Source: a virus. From it: a stretch of DNA of 29,811 nt. The notes under the pieces were generated by a model. That model was given only the letters and a program-made list of their open reading frames with translations, searched no databases and was not told the origin of the DNA. Shown here piece by piece: positions 26,623-29,811 of this stretch (within the stretch, counting starts at the first letter, position 1; every line of letters starts with the position of its first letter). The translations under genes and the position numbers were made by a program. The stretch lies in the IMG/VR virus record IMGVR_UViG_3300050032_000129, positions 1 to 29,811 of that record; one strand, 5' to 3'.

Positions 26623-26654
26623 TTGTTTTCTCCTTGTTAGCATCTTGCGCTTTC

Positions 26655-26727
26655 CTGGCCGCTCCCGGCCCGCTTAAAGTCTAGGCTTCTCAGTTCCTAG
26701 CTTTGCTTGCGACTTCGGAGCGGCCAG
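26655..26727. other. Inverted repeat with inner hairpin
   Basis: CTGGCCGCTCC (26655-26665) and GGAGCGGCCAG (26717-26727) are a perfect 11-bp inverted pair. Between them CTAGG and CCTAG can form an inner 5-bp hairpin. The element lies in a 131-base gap between two membrane-peptide genes. It could be a small RNA, a terminator-like structure or a recombination site. Confidence 0.45.
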
Positions 26728-26753
26728 AGCAGAGCAAGTCTGCCGATTGTGGT

Positions 26754-26852
26754 TCAAAACGCCAGCGCAAAGAGCACAAAAACCAAGATTGCGTAGGCTC
26801 CGAGCGGCGCTAGTGCGTCGCGGTTGTCGAGTACGGCTTGCAGTGCTTTCAT
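26754..26852 (-). CDS. Small single-helix membrane peptide, 32 aa
   Basis: ATG at 26852 overlaps the pentapeptide gene stop (ATGA), with GGAG eight bases upstream. A polar N-terminus (MKALQAVLDNRDALAP) precedes a hydrophobic end (AYAILVFVLFALAF). Function unknown. Confidence 0.45.
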   Translation of the reverse strand: MKALQAVLDNRDALAPLGAYAILVFVLFALAF

Positions 26853-27436
26853 TTTGCGATCTCCGTTGGAAGTTTCATACGAAGCGTGGCTGCTTTGGCA
26901 AACTCAAATGCCGCAATACGCTCTTCGCTGCGATCAGAGCCGTCGTCGGGGAACTCAGACAAGTTGCTCTTGCGAATACCTATCTTTTCCCAATCTTCGA
27001 GTGACTTCCAGAGGCACCCCATACGCACCCACCGGGAGCCGTCTTGGAAAAGTACAGCCTGAATCTGGTAAGGGTAAGCTGAGTACGCCATGCACCGCAT
27101 TGCCGAGATTCTTCCATCGCGCAGGTCGGCACCGCGCAGGTAGGCATCGCTCAGGTAGGCACCGCTCAGGTCGGCACCGCTCAGGTCGGCACCGCTCAGG
27201 TCGGCACCGCGCAGGTCGGCACCGCGCAGGTAGGCATCGCGCAGGTCGGCACCGCGCAGGTAGGCACCGCGCAGGTCGGCACCGCGCAGGTAGGCATCGC
27301 GCAGGTCGGCACCGCGCAGGTAGGCACCGCTCAGGTCGGCACCGCTTGATACTGCCTCTTCCACAGTTGCTTTTACCGTCGTAATGTTCGGAGCTGTATA
27401 AATCACAGCGCCGTAGATGTTTTTGAGTTCAATCAT
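26849..27436 (-). CDS. Pentapeptide-repeat protein, 195 aa
   Basis: After MIELKNIYGAVIYTAPNIT, about 16 pentapeptides of the A(D/Y)L(R/S)(G/D) type follow, which fold as a right-handed beta helix. A globular C-terminal domain (VLFQDGSRWVRMGC, LEDWEKIGIRKSN) is of the type often attached to such repeats in phages. Some pentapeptide proteins mimic DNA, but no role can be set here. Start 27436 is the usual first Met of the family; an earlier ATG at 27451 is possible. The repeats are nearly identical at DNA level. Confidence 0.85.
   Translation of the reverse strand: MIELKNIYGAVIYTAPNITTVKATVEEAVSSGADLSGAYLRGADLRDAYLRGADLRGAYLRGADLRDAYLRGADLRGADLSGADLSGADLSGAYLSDAYLRGADLRDGRISAMRCMAYSAYPYQIQAVLFQDGSRWVRMGCLWKSLEDWEKIGIRKSNLSEFPDDGSDRSEERIAAFEFAKAATLRMKLPTEIAK
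27121..27345. repeat. 15-bp tandem array, 15 units
   Basis: Fifteen contiguous 15-mers differ only at three positions: first base G or T, seventh base C or A, twelfth base C or T. They encode the pentapeptide repeats, with switches Arg/Ser, Asp/Tyr and Gly/Asp. The low divergence shows recent expansion. Confidence 0.95.
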
Positions 27437-27466
27437 TTCCTGCGCCTCCAATGCGCTGTACTGCTG

Positions 27467-27769
27467 TTATGGCCTGCATTCCCGGCACACGCACCCATCC
27501 TGGTGTTCATCGTTTCCGTCGCTGTTCATAGGTGTTTCCTCCCTTGCATGATGTGTGCCAGATGCGCCACTGATCCGCCCGAGTATTTCTGAAACTCTTT
27601 CTATGGGCGCAACGAAAGGATGAGAGTAGCATCCCTCTGGAGTATTTTGGTAGCGCCTCGCCGAGGCTTCTGCATCATCATCGCGGTAGTGGCGGGAAAG
27701 TATTCGCCCGCCATCTTCAGCGCCAAGAATTACCGCGTACCTGAATTTCCTTTTCATCTGCATCTCCAT
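27467..27769 (-). CDS. Hypothetical protein, 100 aa, possibly a fusion
   Basis: Start at 27769 after GGAGGAAACA. The first 60 residues (RKFRYAVILGAEDGG, HYRDDDAEASARRY) look like a small alpha/beta domain. The last 20 residues, after a second Met, hold CVCREC. Directly before that Met the DNA repeats a 22-base ribosome-site block found upstream of the gene itself, so the tail may once have been, or still be, a separately translated peptide. Confidence 0.55.
   Translation of the reverse strand: MEMQMKRKFRYAVILGAEDGGRILSRHYRDDDAEASARRYQNTPEGCYSHPFVAPIERVSEILGRISGASGTHHAREETPMNSDGNDEHQDGCVCRECRP
27533..27554. repeat. 22-bp leader repeat inside a gene
   Basis: Identical to 27774-27795 and includes AAGGGAGG in the minus direction. 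Here it is in frame within the gene at 27467-27769, just before an internal ATG. Confidence 0.9.
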
Positions 27770-27773
27770 TTTT

Positions 27774-27795
27774 TGTTTCCTCCCTTGCATGATGT
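27774..27795. repeat. 22-bp leader repeat, upstream copy
   Basis: Identical to 27533-27554. It carries the ribosome site of the gene at 27467-27769. A short GGTGC/GCACC hairpin (27806-27821) lies just before it. Confidence 0.9.
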
Positions 27796-27823
27796 ACTAC
27801 GTTTTGGTGCGATATTGCACCTG

Positions 27824-28186
27824 TTACGGCAAGGACCGCGCGGCGGAGGTTTCCTCGATGTATGCCTCAACAGCGGCATTAACCAAGTCCATCTCGTCAC
27901 ATTTCCCATCGGCGGGACTCTCTTCAATCCCCCTTAGAGCAAGGATGAGGCGGACTTCAGCGGCATTCAACTTTGGGGTCTTTGACTCCGTAGAGCTTAA
28001 TTGCCGAACTTCGAGCATCGCGTCGGCTATCGTGTATGCGTCCAGGCAATAGGGCATCACGTTCATGTCCATGTCCAAATCTCCCCGGCTGATGATCGCC
28101 TGTATCGCTAGCGCCCCAAAGTAATCCCTCAGTTTGATTGATGGAGGCCGGGGTATTTCCTTGTCCACTTCGCGTTTCATTACCAC
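27824..28186 (-). CDS. Conserved phage hypothetical protein, 120 aa
   Basis: GTG at 28186 stands seven bases after AAAGGAG; ATG at 28180 is an alternative. SIKLRDYFGALAIQAIIS followed by CLDAYTIADAMLEVRQL matches a recurrent phage protein of the pattern 'lRdyfA..alq.il......ay.iADaML..R'. The function of that family is not known to me. A tail containing LILALRGIEESPAD extends it. Confidence 0.7.
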   Translation of the reverse strand: MVMKREVDKEIPRPPSIKLRDYFGALAIQAIISRGDLDMDMNVMPYCLDAYTIADAMLEVRQLSSTESKTPKLNAAEVRLILALRGIEESPADGKCDEMDLVNAAVEAYIEETSAARSLP

Positions 28187-28276
28187 TTTGTTTCTCCTTT
28201 GACGCACAAGGTATGCTCTTATGCGCTTTTGTTGTAAACCGTTGAAAATACGCTATTGCACTCAGGACGATTGGGA

Positions 28277-28282
28277 ATTATA
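28277..28282 (-). promoter_or_regulatory. Weak promoter candidate (-10 only)
   Basis: A perfect minus-strand TATAAT in the 119-base gap between the PAPS-reductase-like gene and the next gene. No convincing -35 is present. It would give a leader of about 85 bases. Confidence 0.3.
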
Positions 28283-28305
28283 TACTTGACTTCCGTTTTG
28301 TGCTT

Positions 28306-29118
28306 TCATACGAAAGCCTCACAGCTTTCGCTGCATCCAGCGTCTTCATCTTCGTCTGGAATGGGCGGAAGGGTCATAAGTTTGGACATCTCCACAATAT
28401 CGGATGCTGATCTATGACCACGGAAAAAGGTGCGAGGGGTACCGTCTTCATTATGCCCGGCCAGCCCATATTGATGCTCCATATGGCCCCACCAATTAAA
28501 GGAGTTGGGGGTTTCCTGCGCGATCCTAACAAGTTTTGGAATGTGTTTTTTGTGGCAGCAATCGCAGTTCCCTTGATGGTCCTTCAAACCCAGGTCGAAC
28601 TTCTGATCTTTCCACCAATCTACGATTTCAGGTTTGGTTGTGGGCCAATTCTCCGCCAAAGGTCGGATGACCCCTTCCTTCGGTTTGAGACGCTTTGGCT
28701 CATCAATGCGAATTCCTTGGGCGGTCAAATACTCTTCCCATCCGATGCTCCGCATGTAGCTACGAATGGCATTGGCTTTGAGTTCGCGGGTACAGTGCAA
28801 GTAATTCATATTCGGAATACCGTAGACTTTGATAACGTCCTCGAACGGCTCTCCATTTCGGGATGCAGTGGAAAAATTCACAATGCGATGAGTCGAAGCA
28901 ATTCCTCGTTCGGCGTGAGCCACAGCCTCAACCCATACAACTCCCAGACCCCATTCATCGCTGCACCGTTGCACGAAAACAAGCGTCTCTTCTCGTTCTT
29001 TACCTGTGTTGGCGAAGACAAAAGCGAGTTCGTGGGTAGATGACCATTCATTCTTAATATGCCACGCCATGTAAGCGGAGGATCGCCCCCCTGAAAAGCT
29101 AACGAGCAGTTTTTGCAT
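28306..29118 (-). CDS. PAPS-reductase-family protein (ATP pyrophosphatase fold), 270 aa
   Basis: LLVSFSGGRSSAYMAW (4-19) is the SGGxxS nucleotide-binding loop of PAPS reductases, DndC and related N-type ATP pyrophosphatases. ELAFVFANTGKEREETLVFV and YLHCTRELKANAIRSYM are the expected following blocks. CDCCHKKHIPKLVRIAQ plus the C-terminal CSESC provide cysteines that may hold a cluster or transfer sulfur. Phage members may act on nucleotides or DNA, but sulfate reduction is unlikely without partner enzymes. The start at 29118 lies inside the end of the small upstream gene. Confidence 0.82.
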   Translation of the reverse strand: MQKLLVSFSGGRSSAYMAWHIKNEWSSTHELAFVFANTGKEREETLVFVQRCSDEWGLGVVWVEAVAHAERGIASTHRIVNFSTASRNGEPFEDVIKVYGIPNMNYLHCTRELKANAIRSYMRSIGWEEYLTAQGIRIDEPKRLKPKEGVIRPLAENWPTTKPEIVDWWKDQKFDLGLKDHQGNCDCCHKKHIPKLVRIAQETPNSFNWWGHMEHQYGLAGHNEDGTPRTFFRGHRSASDIVEMSKLMTLPPIPDEDEDAGCSESCEAFV

Positions 29119-29227
29119 TTTTGTCCGCTTTCCGTTTGCGCTTCTTCGCCGCTTTTGACTTCGGTTTTGGCCTGTACGACAGGACAACATCGGTTATCAC
29201 GTCCAACACTTGCGGTATTTCTTTCAT
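29099..29227 (-). CDS. Lys-rich small protein, 42 aa
   Basis: ATG at 29227 overlaps the transposase stop (ATGA), and the TAG lies inside the PAPS-reductase-like gene. IPQVLDVITDVVLSYRPKPKSK begins it, and the rest is almost entirely Lys, Arg and Ala. Similar 'llDviadvvlaYrPkpks' peptides occur in other phages as I recall. The basic tail suggests DNA or RNA binding. Confidence 0.55.
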   Translation of the reverse strand: MKEIPQVLDVITDVVLSYRPKPKSKAAKKRKRKADKNAKTAR

Positions 29228-29811
29228 GCTGTAAGCCTTTCGTAAGTCAGACGTTGCCCGTCAACTGCGCGGATGAACGAGTCCAGACGGTCAAAAGTGT
29301 GATTAGCCACGTTGCCCGCGTTAAGCCGGAAGGCGACTTCATTGACGTACCGAGCAACATGCTTGGCGCTGATGTGATGCCAAGTACCGTAGATGCCACG
29401 CTTGAGCAATGCCCACACGGACTCAATAGAGTTCGTGTTCACATCGCCCCGGCTGTACTCGCCAGCGCTATGATTGACCGTCGCGTGAGAGTAGAACAAG
29501 CCGTCCATGCCCTGATAGCCGCTGGCCTCATCCGTCATAACTTGAGAGCCAATCTCTACGTTATTCAGGATCGCGCCTTGCAGATTTTCTTTGTCAGTGT
29601 TCTCAACTGGAAAGGCAATCGTCCTTCCTCCCCGCTCCCTGAGTCCGACAACCGCTGTCTTGCCTACAGCGCCACGGCCCATCCTAAGTTTGCGGGACTC
29701 GTGCTTATTGGCTTCCTTGCCGCCGACAAAGCACTCATCCACTTCGACCAGACCCCAGAGCTTGTCCATTTTCTCGCTGCAAGCCTCACGCAACCGCTGC
29801 AACATGAACCA
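29224..29811 (-). CDS. ISXO2-like (IS1595-type) transposase domain, N-terminus outside window
   Basis: The readable 195 residues show the DDE-type catalytic domain. VEVDECFVGGKEANKH holds the first Asp, QVMTDEASGYQGM the second, and NTNSIESVWALLKRGIYGTWHHISAKH carries the N-x-x-E block that ends the site. This is the ISXO2-like domain of IS1595-family elements. The frame is open to the window edge, so the zinc-ribbon N-terminus is probably missing only because of the cut. The stop overlaps the next phage gene by ATGA and no terminal inverted repeat follows, which argues against a complete insertion element on this side. Confidence 0.85.
   Translation of the reverse strand, partial: WFMLQRLREACSEKMDKLWGLVEVDECFVGGKEANKHESRKLRMGRGAVGKTAVVGLRERGGRTIAFPVENTDKENLQGAILNNVEIGSQVMTDEASGYQGMDGLFYSHATVNHSAGEYSRGDVNTNSIESVWALLKRGIYGTWHHISAKHVARYVNEVAFRLNAGNVANHTFDRLDSFIRAVDGQRLTYERLTA

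Overview
The window looks like one strand of a tailed double-stranded DNA phage (or an integrated prophage), seen through its replication, recombination and accessory early region. About 72 genes can be supported and every one lies on the minus strand, so transcription runs from base 29811 towards base 1. Genes are short, usually preceded by a good Shine-Dalgarno (GGAGG or AAGGAG), and joined by ATGA, GTGA, TTGA or TAATG stop/start overlaps. No gap without a gene exceeds about 230 bases once genes under 60 codons are counted. The host cannot be named from the sequence: standard bacterial code, sigma70-like promoters and strong Shine-Dalgarno sites are all that show. A tyrosine integrase suggests a temperate phage. 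No structural, packaging or lysis genes are present.

Right to left (direction of transcription): 29811-28306 carries a truncated ISXO2-like (IS1595-type) transposase, a lysine-rich small protein and a PAPS-reductase-family protein. 28186-25234 is an accessory string of small proteins, including a pentapeptide-repeat protein and one-helix membrane peptides. 25130-24300 is a GIY-YIG homing endonuclease. 24303-23003 holds small conserved phage proteins. 22995-21616 holds a hexanucleotide minisatellite and the integrase. 21601-19088 is a cassette of ASCH-like and unknown genes. 19073-16352 encodes a HAD-like phosphatase and a family A DNA polymerase with 3'-5' exonuclease. 16277-15468 encodes a protein with a 20-unit tetrapeptide array. 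15434-12141 carries small proteins, a nucleotidyltransferase, two Tad2/DUF2829-like proteins and a clamp-loader AAA+ ATPase. 11944-9899 includes a promoter with a structured leader and a Bet/RecT-like annealing protein. 9921-9388 is an HNH-AP2 endonuclease. 8118-7666 is SSB. 6687-4260 is a UvrD-like helicase split in two by an HNH gene and two tiny genes. 2343-1141 is a Cas4/AddB-like PD-(D/E)XK nuclease, followed by small proteins to the window edge.

Polymerase, clamp-loader ATPase, SSB, helicase, nuclease and annealing protein form a coherent replication and recombination set. Three homing endonucleases of different families lie in or beside it.

The strongest unexplained signal is a 15-bp imperfect palindrome of the form GTCC-N7-GGAC (typical GTCCATTATCCGGAC). 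I find 23 copies, 13 of them at gene boundaries just upstream of a Shine-Dalgarno, often supplying the stop codon of the previous gene and once the start codon of the next. It could be a dispersed operator or stoperator system, an mRNA element, or a recombination boundary. Further signals are a leader RNA at 11528-11699 that folds into two closed multi-hairpin domains, and three tandem-repeat arrays (hexamer, 12-mer, 15-mer) whose units vary only at fixed positions.
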